Assembly: GCA_964019425.1 (NCBI GenBank)
Contig: OZ025796.1
Span: 1,178,001-1,242,000 of the forward strand
Direction of reading: 5' to 3'
Length of the DNA stretch: 64,000 bases
From: Flectonema sp. DT1601
Taxonomy: Eukaryota > Euglenozoa > Diplonemea > Diplonemida > Diplonemidae
Below are positions 11,176 to 20,972 of this stretch, in pieces (position 1 is the first letter of the stretch; the number at the start of each line of letters is the position of its first letter). A program made the translations under genes and the position numbers. Below the pieces are notes generated by a model. It made no database searches. It saw only the letters and a list, made by a program, of their open reading frames with translations, and was not told where the DNA came from.

Positions 11176-13082
11176 GAGCATCTCCCTGCTATCCCTCATA
11201 TCCCCACAATAATATTATACCTTTTCATTTTCTCTTTCCTTTTCTGGTCTTTTTTTTTTCTTTTTTTTTCCTTTTTCATACAACGTTTTTTATTTATATA
11301 TGAGGACATGTCAAAAGTCTGGTACCGTTTTGGTCAACGGTAAACTGTGGGCATGTACAACTCAATCGAGACCCAACCCGGTCTGAAACATGCCCCAAAA
11401 AATTCAATTCCGGGTGTGGGATCTCACTTTACTCGTAATACTTGTAAAAAAAAAAAAAAATCCTGCATTTTTTGCTTGTGGCTTACAGAGAACTGGCTTG
11501 TGGCTACAGAGAAACCCAAATATTACATATGCAGCCTTGCCAAAAGTATCATCCCCCAAATCTATATTCTAATATTTCATTATAAAAATAAATGGGATTA
11601 TCAGTAAAAATAATACTTTTACTGTGATAATTATTATTAGTTTTTAGCACCACGTTCTACACTTTTTGCACTTCCTTTGGACGTAGTCACATTCTAATCG
11701 AAAGCACTGAGTAGAACCCTCGAAAGAGTTACCATCAGTTTTGAGTTGATTTGTATGCGTCAAAAAAAAGTCAATTTGTCGAGTCTCATTGTGCAACTTG
11801 AAATGCATAGTTATACCCAAACTGTACTTCTCCTGCTGCTAATAATGTGATGATGACTCTTGTGGTAAGGAGTCTTCTCCTTAGGTACCTGTGGCAAGGT
11901 ACTGAAGGAGAAGACTCCTTATAATCAAGTTTTATAATTAAATCATCTCCGTATCAGAAGTGTTTTCTGAATAGACTGCATTCTGTCTCATAAACTCTTC
12001 TACATGATAATGAACCTCAACAAGTCTGTTGTATCATTATAATGAGATAGCAACTGGTCGTACACCAGCTGCTATGACTGGTAAGCCACCCTTACTGGAC
12101 ACTATTGTCAGCTCACTGGCATGTGCAGCATTCCAAACGGTTAATGAACAGTTAATGAGTAACCATTCTGTCATTCAACACTTGCTAAGTAGTTTTGACA
12201 GTTTCTTTCTAATTGTCTGTCCACACGGCAGTAGGAGCAGACATCAGTTCACAGCGCAAGGTGATGATATTCATTCCCACGCATACGATGGTATGTAGAT
12301 TCTGATATCAGATTTCGAATACTGCTGACTTTATAGATAGATTTAAATGTCCCCCAAGGACACCCTGCAACGTAACAGTCTCACCTCGTTGACTTTTTGA
12401 TACCATTGAAGTCGGACGAGGCTGCCTTGAGCTCGTTCTCACTTGACTGCACAACTTCAGGAAGATCTTCATTGGTTCTTATACTTATGGGCACGTGGAT
12501 TCTAGCATCCCAGGCCTTTCTGCCTATTTTTAGCCCAGCTTCTTCTAGAAAGCTTAACTTCCATCCTATTCTTCTAGACACTTCTCGCCTGTCACCCGTT
12601 TCCATGCTCACAATTGTTTCATTTACTACTGAAAGGACAATTGACACCATTCCACAGCACTGCTATTCCCACAACCCTCACGGGGCATAGCAGTAACATC
12701 ACCACCCCCAGAAAGGCATTGTAGCAGTTTTGCACGTTTACCTTTCAAGGTTTTTGAACTCCCATTGAACTTTTTCCTGTCACTCCACTTCGGAGGGTCT
12801 CCCATCTTGTCAATCAGTAATTGCAGTTGCTCAATTATCGCTTTTGTGGTCATATTTTGCTTTTGTTATGCTTGGGGCTCTCTGTAACAGCTTTGTTACC
12901 GGCTACAAGCAAAAAATGCGGGAATTTTTTTTTTTTTTACAAGTATTACGAGTAAAGTGAGATCCCACACCCGGAATTGAATTTTTTGGGGCATGTTTCA
13001 GACGGGGTTGGGTCTCGATTGAGTTGTACATGCCCGCAGTTTACCGTTGACCAAAACGGTACCAGACTTTTGACATCCACTC

Positions 13083-13113
<31 letters not shown>

Positions 13114-13373
13114 CCATGTTTGATTATTTCCTCTTCATATTTTTTTTCTTTTTTCTTTTCTTTCTTTTTCTTCTTTTTTTTCTCTGCCTCTCTCTTAATT
13201 CTGTTCGTTTCTTTGAAACGAAAATTCATTTGAATATTATTCCTTGGTCAGCAACCATCATTGTCGCCCTTTGGGCCTGTTAAAAAAAATAAAAAATAAA
13301 AAGAAAGTTTACATCGGGAATAGGGCAGGAGCCAAAAGCTCCCAGTCCGTTACTTCCCACTTTATCGAAATTC
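11176..13373. repeat. Interspersed block, copy 2, split by a transposon
   Basis: Left part 11176-11300 and right part 13084-13373 match the block at 9170-9562. The interruption falls in the T-rich middle. The CAAAA-loop hairpin of this copy is at 13323-13348 and is identical to that of copy 1. Confidence 0.9.
11301..13083. mobile_element. TA-flanked DNA transposon with ~190-bp inverted repeats
   Basis: The ends read TGAGGACATGTCAAAAGTC (11301) and, on the other strand, TGAGTGGATGTCAAAAGTC (from 13083). Matching continues inwards for about 190 bp (11301-11490 against 12895-13083) with few differences. It is flanked by TA on both sides. TA in a TA-rich site is weak evidence of duplication, but it fits Tc1/mariner-type elements. 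The interior holds short open stretches (12029-12298 on +; 12381-12650 and 12626-12853 on -) in which I recognise no transposase motif. It therefore looks like a non-autonomous element. A perfect 16-bp inverted repeat lies at 11867-11882/11905-11920. Confidence 0.8.
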
Positions 13374-14080
13374 TTTTAAAAACAAGATCAGCTCAGCTTG
13401 ATCGTTAATTTTTTTTCTTTCTTTTTTGTTGGTCCTAGTCAAGACCTTAAACTGACTAACCGGTCTTAATTTTAAATAAGTGTTAACCTAGTTTCTCTTT
13501 TCCTTTTCATTTTCCTTTTAATTCTCTCTATCTGGTCTGTTATGTCATATTTCTCAATTAATTTTATCATCCATTTTACTTTTCACTGTTTCCCATCTAC
13601 ATTTTATTTTCAAATTGTTACGGTCTGTTAAAAAAAAAAAAAAAAAAGTTTAAATAAGTTAAATTGAACATGTTAACTCAATTCCTCAATTCTTCCGTCA
13701 TGGTCATGACATTCTTTTTCGTTTCTCTAATGCACAAGAGATACCATCACTCATGAGATACCAACGCACATACGAGATACCAGCACTCCAGAGATACCGA
13801 CACGCTAGAGATACCAAGTCACTTGAGATACCTCCTTGTAAATTAATTCCTGGTATTTCAAATTTGAATTGATAGTGTCAACTCTGCTTGCTGCTCTTGT
13901 TCATGTGTTGTCTCCTGAAAGTGATCTTAACTCCTATAAAAAGAAAAAAAAAAAAAAAGAAATCAAAAAAGAAGAATTTTCAAACGAAGTTATAAAAACC
14001 CCTACCACCCATTATGATCAATTCCGCTTGTTTTTTTTTTTTTTTTTAAAAACAAATAAAAAAAATAAAAAAAATTATAA
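13374..14080. other. Mosaic of 1,540-unit fragments plus GAGATACC array
   Basis: About 13425-13495 matches the reverse complement of the 1,540-bp unit at about 520-580, while 13585-13625 matches the same unit in direct orientation. The region is therefore a rearranged mosaic. From 13738 to 13832 the octamer GAGATACC occurs six times at 17-19-bp spacing. The remainder is A/T runs. No gene is supported. Confidence 0.7.
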
Positions 14081-14452
14081 AAGATCAAACAATGTTATCA
14101 TTGTTTTTTTTATCGATCGACTCTGTCGACTAATTTCTATTTTCCGTTTTTTTTTCTTTAAAAAATAAATAAAAAGAATTTAAAAAAAAAAAAAAAAAGA
14201 ATAAACAATGTTATCATTGTTTTTTTATCGATCGACTATGTCGATCACTTTCTATTTCCCGTCCTGGTCAGGACGCTAAACTGATTGTTTTTTCTTTAAA
14301 AATAAATAAAAAGAATAAAAAAAAAAAAAAAAAGGAATAAACAATGTTATCATTGTTTTTATTTTATCGATCGACTATGTCGATTACTTTCTATTTTCCG
14401 TCCTGGTCAAGACGCTAAACTGATTGTTTTTTCTTTAAAAAATAATAAGAAG

Positions 14453-14488
<36 letters not shown>

Positions 14489-15417
14489 ATAAACAATGTT
14501 ATCATTGTTTTTTTATCGATCGACTATGTCGATCACTTTCTATTTTTCGTCCTGGTCAAGACGCTAAACTGATTGTTTTTTCTTTAAAAATAATAAAAAG
14601 GATTTAAAAAAAAAAAAAAAAAAAAAAAAAGAATAAACAATGTTATCATTGTTTTTTTTTATCGATCGACTATGTCGATCACTTTCTATTTTCCGTCCTG
14701 GTCAAGACGCTAAACTGATTGTTTTTTTTTCAAAATTAATAAAAAAGAATATAAAAAAAATAAAAAAAAAAGAATAAACAATGTTATCATTGTTTTTTTT
14801 TTTATCGTTCGACTTTGTTGACTAATTTCTATTTTCCGTTTTTTTTCTTTTTAAAAAATAAATAAAAAGAATTTAAAAAAAAAAAAAAAAAAAAAAAGAA
14901 TAAACAATGTTATCATTGTTTTTTTTTCATCGATCGACTATGTCGATTACTTTCTATTTTCCGTCCTGGTCAAGACGCTAAACTGATTGTTTTTTTTTCA
15001 AAATTAATAAAAAAGAATATAAAAAAAAACAAAAACAAAAAGAATAAACAATGTTATCATTGTTGTTTTTTATCGTTCGACTTTGTCGACTAATTTTTAT
15101 TTTCCGTTTTTTTTTCTTTAAAAATAAATAAAAAGAATTTAAAAAAAAAAAAAAAAAAGAATAAACAATGTTATCATTATTTTTTTATCGATCGACTATG
15201 TCGATCGATAAAAAAACTTTCTATTTTCCGTCCTGGTCAAGACGCTAAACTGATTGTTTTTTCTTTAAAATAATAAAAAGGATTAAAAAAAAAAAAAAAA
15301 AAAAGAATAAACAATGTTATCATTGTTTTTTATCGATCGACTATGTCGATCACTTTCTATTTTCCGTCCTGGTCAAGACGCTAAACTGATTGTTTTTTCT
15401 TTAAAAAATAATTAAAA

Positions 15418-15449
<32 letters not shown>

Positions 15450-15860
15450 GATTAATCAATGTTATCATTGTTTTTTTATCGATCGACTATGTCGATCACT
15501 TTCAATTTTCCGTCCTGGTCAGGACGCTAAACTGATTGTTTTTTCTTTAAAAATAAATGAAAAGAATAAAAAAAAAAAAAAAAAAAAGGAATAAACAATG
15601 TTATCATTGTTTTTTTTTTATCGATCGACTATGTCGATTACTTTCTATTTTCCGTCCTGGTCAAGACGCTAAACTGATTGTTTTTTCTTTAAAATAATTA
15701 AAAGGATTTAAAAAAAAAAAAAAAAAAAAAAAAAGAATAAACAATGTTATCATTGTTTTTTTTCTATCGATCAACTATGTCGATTAATTTCTATTTTCCG
15801 TCCTGATCGAGACGCTAAACTGATTGTTTCCTTTTTTTAAATAATAAATAAAAAAAAAAA
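14081..15860. repeat. Hairpin minisatellite, stretch 4 (13 units)
   Basis: The longest stretch. From about 14630 to 15290 long and short unit types alternate, giving a dimeric higher-order repeat. One unit near 15190-15215 carries an extended copy of the ATCGATCGAC...GTCGATCGAT hairpin. Confidence 0.95.
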
Positions 15861-15875
15861 AAAAAAAAAAAAAAA

Positions 15876-16278
15876 GAGCATCTCCCTGCTATCCTCATAT
15901 CCCCACAATAATATTATACCTTTTCATTTTCTCTTTCCTTTTCTGGTCTTTTTTTTTTCTTTTTTTCCTTTTTCATACAACGTTTTTTATTTATATATTT
16001 TTTTTTTTTTTTTTTTTTCATGTTTGATTATTTCCTCTTCATATTTTTTTTTTCTATTCTTTCTTTTTTTTTTTTTTTTTTTTCTCTGCCTCTCTCTCAA
16101 TTCTGTTCGTTTCTTTGAAACGAAAATTCATTTGAATATTATTCCTTGGTCAGCAACCATCATTGTCGCCCTTTGGGCCTGTTAAAAAAAAAAAAAAATA
16201 ATAAAAAGAAAGTTTACATCGGGAATAGGGCAGGAGCCAAAAGCTCCCAGTCCGTTACTTCCCACTTTATCGAAATTC
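15876..16278. repeat. Interspersed block, copy 3
   Basis: Uninterrupted copy of the block at 9170, with its CAAAA-loop hairpin at 16228-16253. It runs straight into a partial minisatellite unit. Confidence 0.9.
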
Positions 16279-17376
16279 TGTCGATTACTTTCTATTTTCC
16301 GTCCTGGTCAAGACGCTAAACTGTTTTAAAAAATAAATAAAAAGAATTTAAAAAAAAAAAAAAAAAGAATAAACAATGTTATCATTGTTTTTTTATCAAT
16401 CGACTATGTCGATCACTTTCTATTTTCCGTCCTGGTCAAGACGCTAAACTGATTGTTTTTTTCAAAATTAATAAAAAAGAATATAAAAAAAAAATAAAAA
16501 AAAAAAAGAATAAACAATGTTATCATTATTTTTTCTATCGTTCGACTTTGTCGACTAATTTCTATTTTCCGTTTTTTTTCTTTAAAAAAATAAATAAAAA
16601 GAATTTTAAAAAACAAAAAAAGAATAAACAATGTTATCATTGTTTTTTTATCGATCGACTATGTCGATCACTTTCTATTTTCCGTCCTGGTCAAGACGCT
16701 AAACTGATTGTTTTTTTTTTTTCAAAACTAATTAAAAAGAATAAAAAAAAAAATTAAAAAAAAAAAAAGAATAAACAATGTTATCATTGTTTTTTTTATC
16801 GATCGACTCTGTCGACTAATTTCTATTTTCTTTTTTTTCTTTAAAAAATAAATAAAAAGAAAAAAAAAAAAAAAAAAAAGAATAAACAATGTTATCATTG
16901 TTTTTTTATCGATCGACTATGTCGATTACTTTCTATTTTCCGTCCTGGTCAAGACGCTAAACTGATTGTTTTTTTCAAAATTAATAAAAAAGAATATAAA
17001 AAAAAAAATAAAAAAAAAAGATTAAACAATGTTATCATTGTTTTTTTTATCGTTCGACCTTGTCGACTAATTTCTATTTTCCGTTTTTTTCTTTAAAAAT
17101 AAATAAAAAGAATTTAAAATAAAAAAAAAGAATAAACAATGTTATCATTGTTTTTTTATCGATCGACTATGTCGATTACTTTCTATTTTCCGTCCTGGTC
17201 AAGACGCTAAATTGATTGTTTCTTCTAAAAATAAATTAAAAAAAAAATATAAAAAAAAAAAAAAAAAAAAAAAAAGGAATAAACAATGTTATCATTGTTT
17301 TTATCGATCGACTTTGTCGACTAATTTCTATTTTCCGTCCTGGTCAAGACGCTAAACTGATTGTTTTTTCTAAAAA
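16279..17376. repeat. Hairpin minisatellite, stretch 5 (8 units)
   Basis: Long and short types alternate almost strictly. The last unit (about 17277) is a hybrid with the short-type CGACTTTGTCGACTAATTT followed by the long-type GTCC segment, as expected from unequal exchange. The stretch ends at the target-site copy of a Mutator-like element. Confidence 0.95.
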
Positions 17377-17738
17377 TAAATAAAAGAGATTTTCGCTATT
17401 GGGGTGCCTGATAATGTCATTTTCGCTATTCACTAAAAGCAGTAACTTTTTTTTCGCTGTTCACTAGAAGTGATAATTTTTTTTCGCCGTTCAGTAAAAG
17501 AAAAATTTTTTTTTCGCTGTTCACTACTAGTTACAAATTTTTTTTCGCTATTCGCTAGAAGTTGAAATTTTTTTTTCGCTATTCACTACAAGTTATAAAT
17601 TTTTTTTCGCTATTCACTAGAAGTTGAAATTTTTTTTTCGCTGTTCACTACAAGTTACAAATTTTTTTTCGCTGTTCACTACAAGTTACAACTTTTTCCA
17701 CTGCCAAAAAAAATTTTTTTTTCCCCCCTTTTTTTTTT

Positions 17739-17769
<31 letters not shown>

Positions 17770-17815
17770 CTTTTTCTTCTTTTTCTTCTTTGCTGGGAAC
17801 ATGCTGGTACCTTGA

Positions 17816-18558
17816 ACAATTTTTTTTGTCACTTGGACAAAAGCTTTGTGCCGTTTTACTTTCTATTCAGCACACTCATCTGTGGATTTATGATAATGGA
17901 TTGATTGAAAGCCAATAACACAAACGGTCAAAGATGTGATGACTTGGGAAATGATAAAAGTAATCTTTCTGGAACTTCTGCTCAGTACATGCAAATGCAT
18001 CTTGACACGCGGGAACCCTTCGGGCAGTACTGCGCTCTTGATAATTCAAAGTAGCCTTAAAAAAGCTCTCATGCCTGCATGAGTTAGATACCCTGATAAC
18101 CCGGTCAGAAACAGGAGTGTCGCTTGCGACCAGGCTGTCTGTAACTCGCAGGTGTCTTGACTTTGAAATTCGGTTGGAATGACGTGTAAGAGGACAACAG
18201 TTCTCTGTAAGGTGACCCAGCCCTGCACACATACCGTTCTTTGCATGCACTCAGTAAATTTTTCAGAGGCTGAGCACACTATCAGGACCTGACGAACAAC
18301 CCAACCTTTCCGTGAGTACTTGTCTTTGCTAATCTCGTCAAGCCAGATGAACATCATACAAACGTTATCTCAACATCCGTGTGCGGGTGTTATCTTCCTC
18401 ATCTCGGTTTAGCCCTGCACCATCTGCGGATTCTCGAAGGAAACTGGTCGGCTACGATGCTTCGTTCGGTAAAACGTACAAGTTCCTAATCATAAACGTT
18501 TTTCTTTCTCTCTAGGCTTTTACTCTTTTACTACGAACTCTTATTCTCAATCTCTAAG
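17816..18558. other. MULE interior upstream of the transposase
   Basis: Non-coding on the + strand. It ends with a pyrimidine tract and a possible splice acceptor (TTTCTCTCTAG) shortly before an ATG at 18559. That ATG opens 41 codons (MPGNIVETQP...) ending at 18684. This may be the N-terminus of the MULE protein. A 17-bp palindrome, GCGAGGGTAACCCTCGC, lies at 18675-18691 across its stop codon. Confidence 0.4.
18046..18357 (-). pseudogene. Possible Tc1/IS630-type transposase fragment
   Basis: The - strand reads MMFIWLDEISKDKYSRKGWV near its start. This resembles the second-Asp segment of Tc1/IS630-type DDE transposases (hydrophobics, then DE, then an R..GW stretch). The rest of the 103 codons is not recognisable. 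It could be a nested remnant inside the MULE or a chance resemblance. Confidence 0.3.
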
Positions 18559-18901
18559 ATGCCCGGAAACATAGTTGAAACTCAACCTGCTGCCACTGAA
18601 ACTCAGCCTGCCTCAGCTTTGGCTGACAAAGACCTAGTATTGAGGGAACCTTTCAATCCTTTGATGCACTTCGCGCGAGGGTAACCCTCGCTTCTTGTTC
18701 TTCGGGAAGGGGGTTTAAGACAAGCCACGTAGTGGGGAAAAGGGTGAACATTCACCTGCACAAACGCATGTGGGTGGAAAGTATGTGCCACAGCAACAGA
18801 CGAAGGTTGCTACCACATAACGCGTGTGGTTCTCCGGCACGACAGCACGTGTGCTGCTGGAGAAAGCAGCTCCTACGGTATGAAGAATACTGTCTCATAC
18901 C

Positions 18902-19524
18902 TTGCTGCTGAAAAGTGTAGGTATGCCTGCCTGCCTCATAATTGTATTCTGGTTGGTTACTATTAGTTTTTGCCACAACACTAAACATAGGTCTCTAGGA
19001 GAGAAATACACCGCGGCGTGTTTAATCGCAGACATGAAGGAGAAGGGGGTCGTGATAAAGAAGGACACCGCCTATCGCGCGCTGCAGAAGGCGGATAGGG
19101 AGATCAACGGGGATCCCCACGACGGGTACAAATTCTTAGAGTCGTGGTGCCGCGCAGCGGAGGTGGCAAACCCTGGGACTAAGTGGCACATTGCGGACAA
19201 GGACGGACGATTTTGTCATTTGTTCCTCGCCCTTTCGCAAAACATTGTCCCCAAGGTTTTGGGGTGACCGATGGGTGCTCCCTGAAAGGGTACTACGTCG
19301 GGAACTTTCTAACGTTGTTGGGCATGGATGCTTCTGGGCGAGAGTTCCCAGTTGCCTTTGCCATCACAGGAAACGAGAGCAAAAAAACCTGGGGATGGTT
19401 TTTTGACAAGTGTCGCAGCACGCTTGGTGAAGATTTTTTCGACGGGTATGCACTGATGTCAGACCAGCAGAAAGGCCTCGACACAGCGATGAAAAAGTCG
19501 TTCCAACCTGGCGGAGAGCTTTAA
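18902..19524 (+). pseudogene. MULE transposase remnant
   Basis: Two overlapping frames carry the MULE core. 18902-19267 has the stretch from DTAYRALQKADREINGD through LESWCRAAEVANPGTKW to FCHLFLALSQ, which precedes the catalytic domain. 19183-19524 has VTDGCSLKGYYVGNFLTLLG, then FPVAFAITGNESKKTWGWFF, which contains the first catalytic Asp region and the typical A-E-W pattern, and later LMSDQQKG, the second Asp region. The two frames need a single frame change near 19260. The protein ends soon after the second Asp, so the last acidic residue and the SWIM zinc finger are missing. Broken, but recent enough to read. Confidence 0.85.
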
Positions 19525-19829
19525 CGCCTCCTTATTTTTTTCCATTTATTCACAGATTTGTATGAAAATGTTCAAGGATATTTTGGTGGCAAAAAAAGTG
19601 TCAATTTTTTTTTTTTTTTTTTTTGAATTTTTTTTTTTTTTTTTTTTTTCATGAACAGCGAAAAATTTTTTTTTTTTGTTACTGAATGGAGAAAAAAAAT
19701 TATCACATTCAGTGAATAGCGAAAAAAAATTATCACATTCAGTGAACAGCGAAAAAAAAAAAAATTCTTTTACTGAATAGCGAAAATGGAATTATTGGAC
19801 CCCCCAATAGCGAAAATCTCTAAATAAAA

Positions 19830-20100
19830 AGAATAAAAAAAAAAAAAAAAAAAAAAGGGAATAAACAATGTTATCATTGTTTTTTTTTATCGATCGACTA
19901 TGTCGATTAATTTCTATTTTCCGTCCTGGTCAAGACGCTAAACTGATTGTTTTTTTCTAAAAATAAATAAAAGGAATAAAAAAAAAAAAAAAAAAAAAAA
20001 AAGAATAAACAATGTTATCATTGTTTTTTTATCGATCGACTATGTCGATTACTTTCTATTTTCCGTCCTGGTCAAGATGCTAAACTGATTGTTTTTTTTT
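19830..20100. repeat. Hairpin minisatellite, stretch 6 (2 units)
   Basis: Two long-type units between the MULE and the second piggyBac copy. After this point no further unit occurs in the window. Confidence 0.95.
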
Positions 20101-20972
20101 TTAACCCATTAAGGACGGGGGGTCCACTACAGTGGTTATTTTGAAATTTTATTTTCGCTAAGGGGAAAACCCGGCTAACGCTACCCAGGGGGGGTGTAAT
20201 CGAGGCCGTTTCGCGACGAATCTTGGGTGGGATGGCGTGGTTCGCTGTGTTTTTATTCATGAAATTCAAAACTAATAATCAAAATTTTACCACCTAACAA
20301 GAAGTTTCGTCTGCCTGTTGAAATTGATACAAGTTTGGCGTCCTATGAAAGTCTGATGATGATGGATTCTGTATCGGAGTCGTCATCTGACAGCAACACA
20401 GCAAAGGTATCAAAGTGGGGGGGCAAAACCAAGAGAATCCCCAGGGAAAAACAGAAAGGATCTACCCAGAGTGTGAGCGACTTTAATGAAATGAGCGAAT
20501 TGAAGGCATCCAACTCATTTTCACTGATCATGTGCTTAAAATGATATTTCGACACACTCTTACCTACCCGATTGACAAAGAGACGTCCATGAAGTCACTA
20601 GAAGTTGGTGAACTGAAATGCTTTCTCCGTAATTTCCACACTGCTAACAAACACATTCCTGCTTCTTATGTCCATAGTCTTGTTAAACCCCATAATAATA
20701 AAGGGCATTGGGTGACGTTTGACAATTTCAATTCGTCATACGCATTTCTTGTTTTGATGTTGGCGAAAGGGTTCCACTGTGTTGGAACAGCCTGACGGAA
20801 CAGAAAGGGAGTTCTGTTGATGTTACAAAACCGAAGGCTACCCCCTACTAAGCAAATCGGAAGTGAAAGAAAGACCGAAGAATCTTTCTGCTTCTTACCT
20901 TCAGTCAAGCACGGCATCCACCATATAAAGTGGAGAGACTCAAAGGATGTGCATCTTTTCAGTACTCTTCCC

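Larger units (their letters stand above)
17386..19820 (+). mobile_element. Mutator-like element (MULE)
   Basis: The ends are GAGATTTTCGCTATTGGGG and CCCCAATAGCGAAAATCTC. They are flanked by the perfect 9-bp direct repeat TAAATAAAA (17377-17385 and 19821-19829), the duplication size typical of Mutator elements. The left arm (17386 to about 17700) is built of about nine 31-bp subrepeats with the core TTTCGCTGTTCACTA. The right arm (about 19645-19820) has four or five of them inverted. A MULE transposase remnant lies at 18902-19524. The element sits in the minisatellite. A second, unrelated transposase-like fragment may be nested at 18046-18357 on the - strand. Confidence 0.92.

Noticed and set aside
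5820-17376. CRISPR-like regular repeats
   Set aside because: Units are adjacent with no unique spacers; the genome is eukaryotic; the pattern is a minisatellite.
5820-20100. Minisatellite units as tandem SINEs because of their A tails
   Set aside because: No target-site duplications and no pol III boxes; A runs are internal to the tandem period.
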